Below are positions 1 through 7,120 of a stretch of 14,835 bases of DNA, piece by piece; position 1 is the stretch's first letter; every line of letters starts with the position of its first letter. The position numbers were made by a program, and so were the translations under genes. Source of the stretch: Bacteroidia bacterium (GTDB lineage Bacteria; Bacteroidota; Bacteroidia; B-17B0; Aurantibacillaceae); contig JACMLS010000403.1 in the NCBI GenBank assembly GCA_014379485.1, positions 1 through 14,835 of the forward strand, given 5' to 3'. The notes beneath the pieces are model-generated. The model searched no databases and was not told the origin of the DNA. It saw only the letters and a program-made list of their open reading frames with translations.

Positions 1-510
1 AATATTCATTCCATCTTTCACAATAACTTTGAGAATTGATTTTTCTTCGGTTTTAACTAGAAGAACTTGCCCTAGCATTTTTCTATCTCTAGATTTTTTC
101 TCAGGATAACGTTTCTCAAAAGCAAAATCAGTTTTAATAATGTGATCATAAGAATTATTAAAAACAGTTTTGTCCCAACCATAAATTTCAGCTATTTCTA
201 AAATGGTTGAATGCAGTAAGTCGAGAATATATTTATACTTTTCTTTTTTGTGGAAGTTCAAATATTTTCCTTCATCAATAACATTCCAATAGCTACAAAT
301 TGAACCGAAGTAGATGGGTTTTTGCGAATTTTTTTCTGATGAGAGATGTATACAAATTCTTCCCGTTTTTGGCGGTTTATACCCGTTTAATGTATCATGA
401 TAAAAATCGGAAATGGAATTGACCGTGCGTCTGAAATCCCAATCTTCAGGTGCATCTTTAATCGCATTTCCGCTATAGTAAATTGTTATGTCATTGAGCG
501 GTGCTCCCAT
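1..510 (-). CDS. Hypothetical protein, 3' part cut off by the left edge
   Basis: I do not recognise this protein. An open frame of 170 codons runs from an ATG at 508-510 to the first base of the window, so the C-terminus is missing. It begins MGAPLNDITIYYSG and is rich in aromatic and charged residues, with no signal peptide, membrane segment or repeat, so it is probably cytoplasmic. The start lies 3 nt after the stop of the lysyl-oxidase-like gene. A GGAG motif (517-520), formed by that gene's last codons, sits at ribosome-binding distance, which supports this start and suggests translational coupling. By eye its codons are more AT-rich than those of the upstream gene, hinting at a different history. 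The open frame and its junction are seen directly; coupling is inferred. Confidence 0.6.
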   Translation of the reverse strand, partial: MGAPLNDITIYYSGNAIKDAPEDWDFRRTVNSISDFYHDTLNGYKPPKTGRICIHLSSEKNSQKPIYFGSICSYWNVIDEGKYLNFHKKEKYKYILDLLHSTILEIAEIYGWDKTVFNNSYDHIIKTDFAFEKRYPEKKSRDRKMLGQVLLVKTEEKSILKVIVKDGMNI

Positions 511-513
511 ATC

Positions 514-2589
514 CTACTCCTTAACCAATCTCTTATGATAAACTTTCCCGCCCAAGCTAATCGTAACAAAATAAACAGCCGGTTTTAAAGCGGAAATATT
601 TACCTGTTTAGTTTGCGTTCCTGAAAAAGTTCCGAGGTTTTCTGTGTAAACAGATTGCCCTAACACATCATAAATAGTAAGAACAGAATTTGCGTTGCCG
701 GGTAAATTCATTTCTACATTTAAAAGATCTTTTGCAGGGTTGGGATAAATTTTAATGTTGTTTGACTGATCTTTTACAGATGCAATTCCTATGCAAGGAT
801 TTACAAATGCATCTACAGACACGGCTCCGCTGTTGCAAGAACGTGTGCTGTGTTCTACTTCCCAATCATAAAAATAATAATAGTATTGGTTTGCATTTGT
901 TCCGGTTACAGTAGAGTTTACAATGCTTACTGTATTTGCAATGTCGTAAGGATAAAAAATTTCGTTGGTCTGGCTGGCACGGAACATGTCTGGCGCGCCA
1001 ATACATTTTATAGTATAACCGTTTCCTTGCGGAACAGTCCAGTTTAAAGTAACGCGGCTTTGTCCGGCTGGTAAATTAAAAGTTCCGGTTTGTACCAGGC
1101 CGCCAACAGAATCTCTTACTTCAAATGTTCTGTTGCCTGCTGCATTTGCAAACACCTTTACACTTATCAGGTTCATAGCATTGTAAACATTAAACACTAA
1201 TCCGTTTACAGAAGTAGCATAGCCACCCGGTGTGTTTAATGTATCAACCGGACCAACTTTTGCTGTATCTAAAAAATATTCTGCATTCTCTGCCCAATAC
1301 GTTGTTGTTGTAGTAAGTGTTGGAGTAATAAAAGTATTTCCGCTGCCAACGTATTGCCCGCTGTTATTGTACCACAAAATATTTCCGCTTCCGCTTGCAT
1401 TTAATGTTGCGTTGCCAGAATAACAAATGGTATCTCCTGTAACTGTTGGTGCAGATGGAACCGGAATTACAGAAACTTTAAACGGAGCAGAAACCAATGT
1501 GCCGCAATAATTTGTTCCTATCACAGTAAAATTTCCGGGTGTTGTTACCCAAATGCTTTGCGTTGTTGCGCTGTTGCTCCATAAATAATTTGTTGCAGCA
1601 TCTGCAGTTAACTGAATGGAATCTCCGGCGCAAAATTTTCCGTTTGTTTTACTCGGAGTAATTTTCATGGCGCCTCCGGAGTTTCCGGGCATTTGTTGTG
1701 TGAGTGTAAATGGAATTGCGGTCCAGTTATTTGTTTCGTCTTCTTCAATAAAATGATTTGGTTTGTCCACTTCAGAAACGATCCAGTAATTTCCGTTACA
1801 AGTTCCGGGCGGAATATTGATCCACATACCATCCAATGTTTCATCATAAACATCTGTCCAGCCGCTCGAAATTCCCATCTGCACTTGCGAGCAGGCGTAA
1901 GATCCCCCTCCTAAATTGTCATTCGGAAAATCAGAAACATTATTTAAAACAGTTCCTTGCCCAACATACATATTAGTATCGCGGCAATGTCCGTTACCTG
2001 AAGCTGAAGAACATTTATAATAATCCATTAAACAAAATCCGAGTTTAGATCCTGTACCAACAATTGGCCAGTTGCGCGGATCAGATTCTGCAGGATCTTG
2101 TAAACGCAAAGTAACAACGTCCCAATCATCCACATGATCGTGCCCGTGAGTTGGATGATAGGTCATTGAGCCGGCCCAACGATCGTTGTAGCTCATTGCA
2201 TTTCCGTTCTTATGATAAATGCGTTGTTTAATTAGATGTTTTGGCAAAGCACCGTCAGGACAATTTCCGGGGTTGGTAGCAAAAGTATCTGTACCGCAGG
2301 TATAATAAGTTGTTCCCTGCACAGTAAGCGGGCCGTGACCAATGTTTGGTGTAGAACCCGTAATTCTTAATCTTCCGTTGTTTACTCCGTTGCCGGTTTG
2401 GGCATATTCGCTGGGGCCGCTCATATAATTCTGTAATGCGTACCAGGAAATAGTAATGTCAGGCAGCAAATCGCAATTGGTTCCACCACTATCGCAACTG
2501 CAGGTTGATGCGTTGCTGGTGTTGCATTGTGAGTATACGGTTGCAGAACTTGCCGCAAAAAGAATAACGGAGAGTAAAAGTTTTTTCAT
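514..2589 (-). CDS. Secreted lysyl-oxidase-like protein with T9SS type A sorting domain
   Basis: A 691-residue exported protein. Residues 1-20 are a signal peptide. Residues about 38-295 match the lysyl oxidase catalytic domain: YHPTHGHDH (144-152) aligns with the copper-binding WHSCHQHYH of animal LOX, giving H148, H150 and H152. K182 in SKLGFCLMD and Y248 in DVYDETLDGMW align with the lysine and tyrosine that form the lysyl tyrosylquinone cofactor. The domain ends with IEEDETNNW, like the family's ESDYTNN. Two Ig/PKD-like modules (about 305-376 and 378-435) and a further beta-rich segment (about 436-595) follow. The tail from 612 (IKIYPNPAKD to YHKRLVKE) is a T9SS sorting domain. Known family members oxidise peptidyl lysine or amines using copper; secretion to the cell surface or medium is inferred from the tail. 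No clear promoter was found upstream. The substrate is unknown. Confidence 0.9.
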   Translation of the reverse strand: MKKLLLSVILFAASSATVYSQCNTSNASTCSCDSGGTNCDLLPDITISWYALQNYMSGPSEYAQTGNGVNNGRLRITGSTPNIGHGPLTVQGTTYYTCGTDTFATNPGNCPDGALPKHLIKQRIYHKNGNAMSYNDRWAGSMTYHPTHGHDHVDDWDVVTLRLQDPAESDPRNWPIVGTGSKLGFCLMDYYKCSSASGNGHCRDTNMYVGQGTVLNNVSDFPNDNLGGGSYACSQVQMGISSGWTDVYDETLDGMWINIPPGTCNGNYWIVSEVDKPNHFIEEDETNNWTAIPFTLTQQMPGNSGGAMKITPSKTNGKFCAGDSIQLTADAATNYLWSNSATTQSIWVTTPGNFTVIGTNYCGTLVSAPFKVSVIPVPSAPTVTGDTICYSGNATLNASGSGNILWYNNSGQYVGSGNTFITPTLTTTTTYWAENAEYFLDTAKVGPVDTLNTPGGYATSVNGLVFNVYNAMNLISVKVFANAAGNRTFEVRDSVGGLVQTGTFNLPAGQSRVTLNWTVPQGNGYTIKCIGAPDMFRASQTNEIFYPYDIANTVSIVNSTVTGTNANQYYYYFYDWEVEHSTRSCNSGAVSVDAFVNPCIGIASVKDQSNNIKIYPNPAKDLLNVEMNLPGNANSVLTIYDVLGQSVYTENLGTFSGTQTKQVNISALKPAVYFVTISLGGKVYHKRLVKE

Positions 2590-2658
2590 GTTTTTTATTG
2601 AAGAGATTTCCGGTAAAAATTAGCTAATGCAAGGTAGTAAAAAAAAGGAGATTTCACA

Positions 2659-2719
2659 CTATGGAAACACATAGAAACATAGAGCACATAGAATAATTTC
2701 TCTATTGTGTTCTATGTGC
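2659..2719. repeat. CACATAGAA repeat cluster with perfect 10-bp hairpin
   Basis: GCACATAGAA (2684-2693) and TTCTATGTGC (2710-2719) form a perfect 10-bp inverted repeat with a 16-nt loop. Another direct CACATAGAA copy lies at 2668-2676, and a small CTATG/CATAG hairpin at 2659-2674. The cluster lies between the TPR gene stop and the lysyl-oxidase-like gene start, both on the minus strand. It could terminate TPR transcription or be a dispersed intergenic repeat. No T-run follows the 10-bp stem directly on the minus strand, so a simple intrinsic terminator is not well supported. Confidence 0.55.
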
Positions 2720-2729
2720 CTATTGTGGT

Positions 2730-4256
2730 TTAGTTTTTCAGGTTCTTCCTTAAGACCCTTGCAATATACTTTTCGGAAGTTAAAAGTGCTGTTTGTATTT
2801 TTTTTGCGTAATGAATACTGTCCATTACTTCTTTATTTTTTTCGTGCAGCTTATTGTAGGCGTTGTCAACTTCAAATTTTTGTGTTTCAACAATGTCTTT
2901 TTGCTTTTCTACCTGCTGCTTTTGCAATTCAATAATACTTTTTTGTTTGCGTATGATTCTGAAACGATTAAGAAGGAACAATGAAAAAACGATTACAATC
3001 AATAAAACTCCTGCTACTGCGTAAATGATAACGCGCTGTACTTTTTTTTCTTCTTCAGAAATTGCTTTTAGCTTTTCTTTTTCGGCTCCGGCCTGAGCTT
3101 TCAGTTCAATTTCTTTCTTCTCCACTTCAAAATTTGTTTTCAGATCGCCCATTTGCCTGTTGTTATCTAAATTAAAAATAGAATCGGTGAGCTCTTTAAA
3201 CTTTACCTGGCTTTGATAAGCTTCTTTATATTTACCCATGCGTTCGTAAGCCATGGCCATGTTTTTATAGCAGACCTGCAGACTCCCTATATCGCCCATT
3301 TTTTCACTGATTTGCAGCACCGAATCGCCGTAAGTTATGCACATTTTAAAATCTTCTGATCCCAGATAAATGGTGCTTATGTTCAGGTAACACAAGGCAA
3401 GTCCTACCTGGTCGTTAATTTCATGTCTGAGTTTTTTTGATCTTAAAAAATAGTCAAGAGCTTTTTTATATTGGGCCTGGTTGGTATAAAACACACCTAT
3501 ATTTCCGTAAGAAGCTGCCTGGCCTTCCAGGTCACCGAGCTCTTCAAATATTTTTAATGAGCTTAAAAAGCATTCAAGAGCCTTTGGATAATTCTTTTGA
3601 AGTGTGTAAACATTTGCTATGTTCCGTTTGCCAATTCCAATGCTTGTTTTAATATCAGCGTTGGAAGATGTAAGCAACATTTCTTCCTGGATGGCAAGTC
3701 CTTTCAAATAGTACTCCAACCCTTTATCGTATTTTTTTTGCGCCATGTAAACATTACCGATGTTAGCATAACAAATTCCGATTCCCTGTTTAAAGCCTGC
3801 CTTTTCGTATCCTTTCAATCCTTTTAAATTACATTCAAGCGCTTTCGGAAAATCAGAACGGTCAAAATACATAACAGCCAACGTACTGTAGCCCCACGCA
3901 ATTCCTTTTTCATCTTTTCGCTCTTCCTGTATTTTCAAATACTTCATAAAATACTCTTCGGCTTTTGGAAAATCGCCCTTATTCGAATAACAAACTCCGA
4001 TCACTGAAAGCGCCTTGCTCTCCCATTTTCTTTGTTTGGTTTTTAGTGCGAGTGCTAATTCCTTCCCGGCAATAACAATGGCCGAATCAGGATTATTGCC
4101 CCGCATACTCCATGCAATTGATTGCACGGCTTTAAGACGAACGGTATCGGGTTTGCTTTCGTTGTTAAAAATTTTCCAGAGAGAATCATTCCTGCTGCTT
4201 TGCGGCAAGGCAAAAGTGGTGACTATAAAACATGTTACAAGCAAAAAGTTTTTCAT
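2730..4256 (-). CDS. TPR-repeat membrane protein with C-terminal coiled coil, lacking an output domain
   Basis: A 508-residue protein. A signal peptide covers about residues 1-16. Tetratricopeptide repeats fill about 40-350, with visible units such as IGNVYMAQKKYDKGLEYYLKG and IGVFYTNQAQYKKALDYFLRS. A charged helix (about 365-405), one transmembrane segment (408-429) and a coiled coil (431-475) follow. The end, MDSIHYAKKIQTALLTSE (478-495), resembles the helix that starts the SpoIIE/PP2C phosphatase domain in many Bacteroidota TPR sensors, but the protein stops about 13 residues later. The TPR part is predicted periplasmic and the coiled coil cytoplasmic. It may bind a partner through the TPRs and transmit a signal without its own catalytic domain. 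It starts 73 nt after the stop of the C2-like lipoprotein gene, so the two could share a transcript. The role is inferred. Confidence 0.85.
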   Translation of the reverse strand: MKNFLLVTCFIVTTFALPQSSRNDSLWKIFNNESKPDTVRLKAVQSIAWSMRGNNPDSAIVIAGKELALALKTKQRKWESKALSVIGVCYSNKGDFPKAEEYFMKYLKIQEERKDEKGIAWGYSTLAVMYFDRSDFPKALECNLKGLKGYEKAGFKQGIGICYANIGNVYMAQKKYDKGLEYYLKGLAIQEEMLLTSSNADIKTSIGIGKRNIANVYTLQKNYPKALECFLSSLKIFEELGDLEGQAASYGNIGVFYTNQAQYKKALDYFLRSKKLRHEINDQVGLALCYLNISTIYLGSEDFKMCITYGDSVLQISEKMGDIGSLQVCYKNMAMAYERMGKYKEAYQSQVKFKELTDSIFNLDNNRQMGDLKTNFEVEKKEIELKAQAGAEKEKLKAISEEEKKVQRVIIYAVAGVLLIVIVFSLFLLNRFRIIRKQKSIIELQKQQVEKQKDIVETQKFEVDNAYNKLHEKNKEVMDSIHYAKKIQTALLTSEKYIARVLRKNLKN

Positions 4257-4329
4257 TGCGGTAAAGTACGCACAATTCTTAGATTTAAATGCTTATTTGT
4301 TTTCCAGATGAGAAAACACAGAGTGCAGA

Positions 4330-5385
4330 TCAGTTTTTTGTTTTAGTGTTTTCAAATCTCACTACAAAACCTGTTATGTGATCAAATTTGACGGGAACCG
4401 ATTCTGATTTTTTTAATTGTTCAATAGTGCACTCTCCTATTGAAATAGGATCATCGTGCGAAAACTTATCCCAATCCAGCACAGAAATTTTAAAAACATC
4501 TTTATCATTGTAATACACTATTTCTGAAGTATCTCCTATGTTCCATTCGTCAGTAGATTTCTGAATGTGCGAAGTGTGCATTAAAAACTGCGGGGCCGGA
4601 AAAAATGTTTCGAAATAAAGATCGGGGTAAGAGCTTTTGAAAAGTGTAATATCAGATCCGGCCGGGCTCCAGTCTTTATCGTTTTGCAAAGTAATTTTTT
4701 TGCAGATAAATGTTGAGGAATAAACTTTTGGGATGTTGAGTTTAAAACTCACCTGCATATCAACGAGTCTTTGCGGCATGCTATTCCTGTAAATTACATC
4801 GAGGCTGTCATTGTAATGATCTCCGTTTGCCGCTTCACTTATCTCTTTGGCGTTTGGACGCAATTGTTTTTTGGCGTGGATCTCAGAGAAAAATTCGTCC
4901 TGGTAAACTCTCAGCTGTATATCCTTTCCATTTCCTGCTGCAATTGAACTGAAAAAATAAAATGGCACAGAAATTTTTATTGAGTTACGTTGCAGGGCAT
5001 GCAAAGTGTCTGTCTGAAAAATGAGGGTAGAACTGCCGGGCGGAATGCGATAATTCATTCTTCTGTGAAAACATTCAAACTTCTGATCGCTTAACGTAAT
5101 GGGTTTTCCATCGCATAAAAACTCAAACCGGTAAGAGGTGTAGCGGCAGGTATCTTTACTTTCTTTGTGAACAGGAAAGGGAATACCTGAAGGATTGGAA
5201 ATATAGAATTCAAATTCCAGTGTTCTGTTGCTGGTATCAGCAGTAAAAATAATTTCTGCTTTTTTATCTATATCATTTTTGGAAGCGGTTTGATATTTAA
5301 ATTTTTTTCTTTCACTTTCACCGCTCCCGCAAGAGGATAAAATTACTGAGGCAGAAATAATAACTAATAGGAGTGCTTTTTTCAT
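4330..5385 (-). CDS. Lipoprotein with C-terminal C2-like domain
   Basis: A 351-residue protein of unknown function. A basic, hydrophobic N-terminus ends in the lipobox LSSC with C19 as the predicted lipidated residue, so it should be membrane anchored on the periplasmic side or surface exposed. Residues about 40-200 form a beta-rich region I cannot assign. Residues about 208-345 look like a C2 domain: the order is SSYPDLYFETFF, then DEWN, then VFKISVLDWDKFSHDDPISIG and ECTIEQL. This fits the classical pattern in which acidic residues of two loops bind calcium (candidates D255, D304, D306, D311, D312). C2 domains typically bind membranes, calcium or protein partners. The match was made by eye; an unrelated beta-sandwich is possible. 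It lies between the Wzz-like lipoprotein and TPR genes on the same strand. Confidence 0.8.
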   Translation of the reverse strand: MKKALLLVIISASVILSSCGSGESERKKFKYQTASKNDIDKKAEIIFTADTSNRTLEFEFYISNPSGIPFPVHKESKDTCRYTSYRFEFLCDGKPITLSDQKFECFHRRMNYRIPPGSSTLIFQTDTLHALQRNSIKISVPFYFFSSIAAGNGKDIQLRVYQDEFFSEIHAKKQLRPNAKEISEAANGDHYNDSLDVIYRNSMPQRLVDMQVSFKLNIPKVYSSTFICKKITLQNDKDWSPAGSDITLFKSSYPDLYFETFFPAPQFLMHTSHIQKSTDEWNIGDTSEIVYYNDKDVFKISVLDWDKFSHDDPISIGECTIEQLKKSESVPVKFDHITGFVVRFENTKTKN

Positions 5386-5390
5386 TGGGG

Positions 5391-5447
5391 GAACGCTGAT
5401 GGCGCAGTCCCGATAACTATCGGGATAGCGGATTTTTACGGATTTGG
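5391..5447. repeat. Intergenic repeat with 18-nt near-palindrome TCCCGATAACTATCGGGA
   Basis: Just upstream of the C2-like lipoprotein start lies a repeat-like string: GAACGCTGATGGCGCAG (5391-5407), the near-palindrome TCCCGATAACTATCGGGA (5408-5425; 8-bp arms, 2-nt centre), then GCGGATTTTTACGGATTTGG (5428-5447). A related GAACGCGGATG string lies at 6303-6313 beside the sdhB stop. From memory, such strings recur between genes in Bacteroidota; no copy count is possible here. If the promoter candidate at 5472-5479 is real, the palindrome lies in the 5' leader of the lipoprotein mRNA. Confidence 0.5.
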
Positions 5448-5471
5448 TTTTTAGTAAGAGAAATGGTTGAT

Positions 5472-5479
5472 CAAATTTA
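5472..5479 (-). promoter_or_regulatory. Weak -7 promoter candidate upstream of the C2-like lipoprotein gene
   Basis: The minus strand reads TAAATTTG here, an exact match to the Bacteroidota -7 consensus TAnnTTTG. No convincing TTG lies 18-21 nt upstream, so only half the signal is present. If used, it would give a leader of about 80 nt containing the 5408-5425 palindrome. Confidence 0.25.
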
Positions 5480-5519
5480 ATGTTTTTGATTAATTACAGG
5501 TCATAAAAAAACAAAAAAC

Positions 5520-6245
5520 TCATTCCCCTCCAACAAAATGTGAGGGTCTTACAATAAGCAGGGGCGAAACATTTTGATACTTAGAAATTCCGATTTTGTT
5601 TTTTTTAATTCTCAGTTCCTCTATTTCTTTTTTGGCATTCATGAGTTTTTCCTGCAATTCAACGTTTGCTTGCGGCAGAGGTTCAACTTTTTTTCCCTGG
5701 GCAAGTTTCTTGTAATAAATTTTCATTTTTTCTTTCCACTCTTCCATGCTAACCTGCGGCCCGTCTTTTTCTGCCAGCTCAGTAAGGCTGTCTAATTTAT
5801 CTTCTGTTGTTAGAATTTTTTCTTCTATGATCTTTAAACTGTCTTCGGCTTTTTTGCGATTGGTTTCGTTATAAGAATTAATATACTCTTCGTAAAGAGC
5901 ATTAAGAAAGCCAACCGCAAATCTTTTTTCTCCTTCGTAAAATGTGAGCTGAACAAGGCCAGCTTTTTGTATTTCTGTCTGCAAACTGGCCCTGATCTTT
6001 GAAGGGGCATCTGTTCTCTCCATTTTTTTCAACGCAGCGGCTACAAGGTCTTCAGAATTAAACGCAGCAACGATCTCCTGGCTGGTAATGCTTTTTTGCG
6101 TTGTATCAGATCTGTTCAGAATACTTTCTGCTGACAGTGGTTGATATGGCATTATTGTCATTGCTGCATGCGGACTATTTCCCAGTTCGCAATTACTTAG
6201 CAAAACAGTTAAGCAAATAAAAAGTATAGCAATGACTTTTTTCAT
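5520..6245 (-). CDS. Lipoprotein resembling the periplasmic core of Wzz-type chain-length regulators
   Basis: A 241-residue protein. The lipobox LLSNC places the lipid on C19. The later layout recalls the Wzz/polysaccharide co-polymerase periplasmic domain. There is a helical segment ITSQEIVAAFNSEDLVAAAL (53-72), then a beta strand followed by a helix in LVQLTFYEGEKRFAVGFLNA (97-116) leading into EEYINSYNETNRKKAEDSLK. Long charged coiled coils follow (about 128-220), and a final strand NVSPLLIVRPSH (225-236) resembles the segment before the second membrane helix of Wzz. Unlike Wzz it has no transmembrane helices, so lipid anchoring would replace them. No polysaccharide cluster is visible, though a GT-C-like gene lies about 5 kb away on the same strand. 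Its ATG is only 16 nt past the terminator hairpin of the sdh operon. The family assignment is an inference; an unrelated coiled-coil lipoprotein is quite possible. Confidence 0.8.
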   Translation of the reverse strand: MKKVIAILFICLTVLLSNCELGNSPHAAMTIMPYQPLSAESILNRSDTTQKSITSQEIVAAFNSEDLVAAALKKMERTDAPSKIRASLQTEIQKAGLVQLTFYEGEKRFAVGFLNALYEEYINSYNETNRKKAEDSLKIIEEKILTTEDKLDSLTELAEKDGPQVSMEEWKEKMKIYYKKLAQGKKVEPLPQANVELQEKLMNAKKEIEELRIKKNKIGISKYQNVSPLLIVRPSHFVGGE

Positions 6246-6253
6246 TTATAAGC

Positions 6254-6292
6254 TCAAACAAAAACCCTTTCGTTTATTTTCCGAAAGGGTTT
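6254..6292 (-). terminator. Intrinsic terminator of the sdh operon
   Basis: AAACCCTTTCG (6262-6272) and CGAAAGGGTTT (6282-6292) form a perfect 11-bp stem with a 9-nt loop. On the minus strand it is followed directly by TTTTTGTTTG, the layout of a Rho-independent terminator. It lies about 28 nt after the sdhB stop codon, so it most likely ends the sdhC-sdhA-sdhB transcript. It sits directly in front of the next lipoprotein start codon. Confidence 0.85.
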
Positions 6293-6320
6293 CAAAATTT
6301 TTGAACGCGGATGACCCTGA

Positions 6321-7091
6321 TTATTTTTTGTTCGCTAACACTTTCGCGCTAAAAAACTCCCTGTTCATACGCGCAATGTTCTCAAGCGAAATCTCTTTGG
6401 GGCATTCTGCTTCGCAAGCTCCGGTGTTGGTGCAATTTCCAAATCCTTCTTCGTCCATTACCGCGATCATGTTTTCTGCGCGGCTTGTTCTTTCAATCTG
6501 ACCTTGCGGTAAAAGTGAGAGTTGAGAAATTTTTGCTGAAACGAATAACATGGCCGAAGCATTTTTACAGGCTGCAACGCAAGCGCCGCAACCAATACAA
6601 GCAGCCGCGTTAAATGCATCATCAGCATCTGTCTTCGGAATTAAAATATTGTTGGCGTCTTTTGCATTACCTGTGTTTACAGACACGTAACCACCTGCAG
6701 CAATAATTCTGTCAAATGAAGAACGATCTACCACAAGATCTTTTACAACAGGAAAAGCTGCGGCTCTCCAGGGTTCAACCACAATCGTATCTCCGTCTTT
6801 AAACGAACGCATGTGCAACTGACAAGTAGTAATTCCGCCTTTTGGTCCGTGTGGTCTTCCGTTAATGTGCATTGAACACATTCCGCAAATTCCTTCGCGG
6901 CAATCGTGGTCAAATGCAATTGGTTCTTTTCCTGTGCTGATCAATTTCTCGTTCAGTACATCAAACATTTCCAAAAAAGACATGTCAGGAGAAATATCGC
7001 TTACAGGATAAGTCTCAAGATGACCTTCAGTTTTACTATTTTTTTGTTTCCACACTTTAAGTGTAAGATTCATTCCGCCTTCGTGACTCAT
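6321..7091 (-). CDS. sdhB: Succinate dehydrogenase/fumarate reductase iron-sulfur subunit
   Basis: This 256-residue subunit carries electrons between the flavin of SdhA and the quinone site and hemes of SdhC on the cytoplasmic side of the inner membrane. All cluster ligands are visible. The [2Fe-2S] site is C64, C69, C72 (CREGICGMC) and C90. The [4Fe-4S] site is C165, C168, C171 (CIGCGAC) and C230. The [3Fe-4S] site is C175, C220 and C226 (CTNTGAC). The spacing matches the E. coli SdhB pattern. The length is normal and nothing is missing. It is the last gene of the sdh operon, but a four-helix-bundle element separates it from sdhA, leaving 29 nt between that gene's stop and this start. A strong terminator follows. 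The sequence alone does not tell succinate dehydrogenase from fumarate reductase; frdB is an equivalent name. Confidence 0.97.
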   Translation of the reverse strand: MSHEGGMNLTLKVWKQKNSKTEGHLETYPVSDISPDMSFLEMFDVLNEKLISTGKEPIAFDHDCREGICGMCSMHINGRPHGPKGGITTCQLHMRSFKDGDTIVVEPWRAAAFPVVKDLVVDRSSFDRIIAAGGYVSVNTGNAKDANNILIPKTDADDAFNAAACIGCGACVAACKNASAMLFVSAKISQLSLLPQGQIERTSRAENMIAVMDEEGFGNCTNTGACEAECPKEISLENIARMNREFFSAKVLANKK

Positions 7092-7120
7092 AGTATTTTA
7101 TTTTTAATGTAAGAAAGTGT

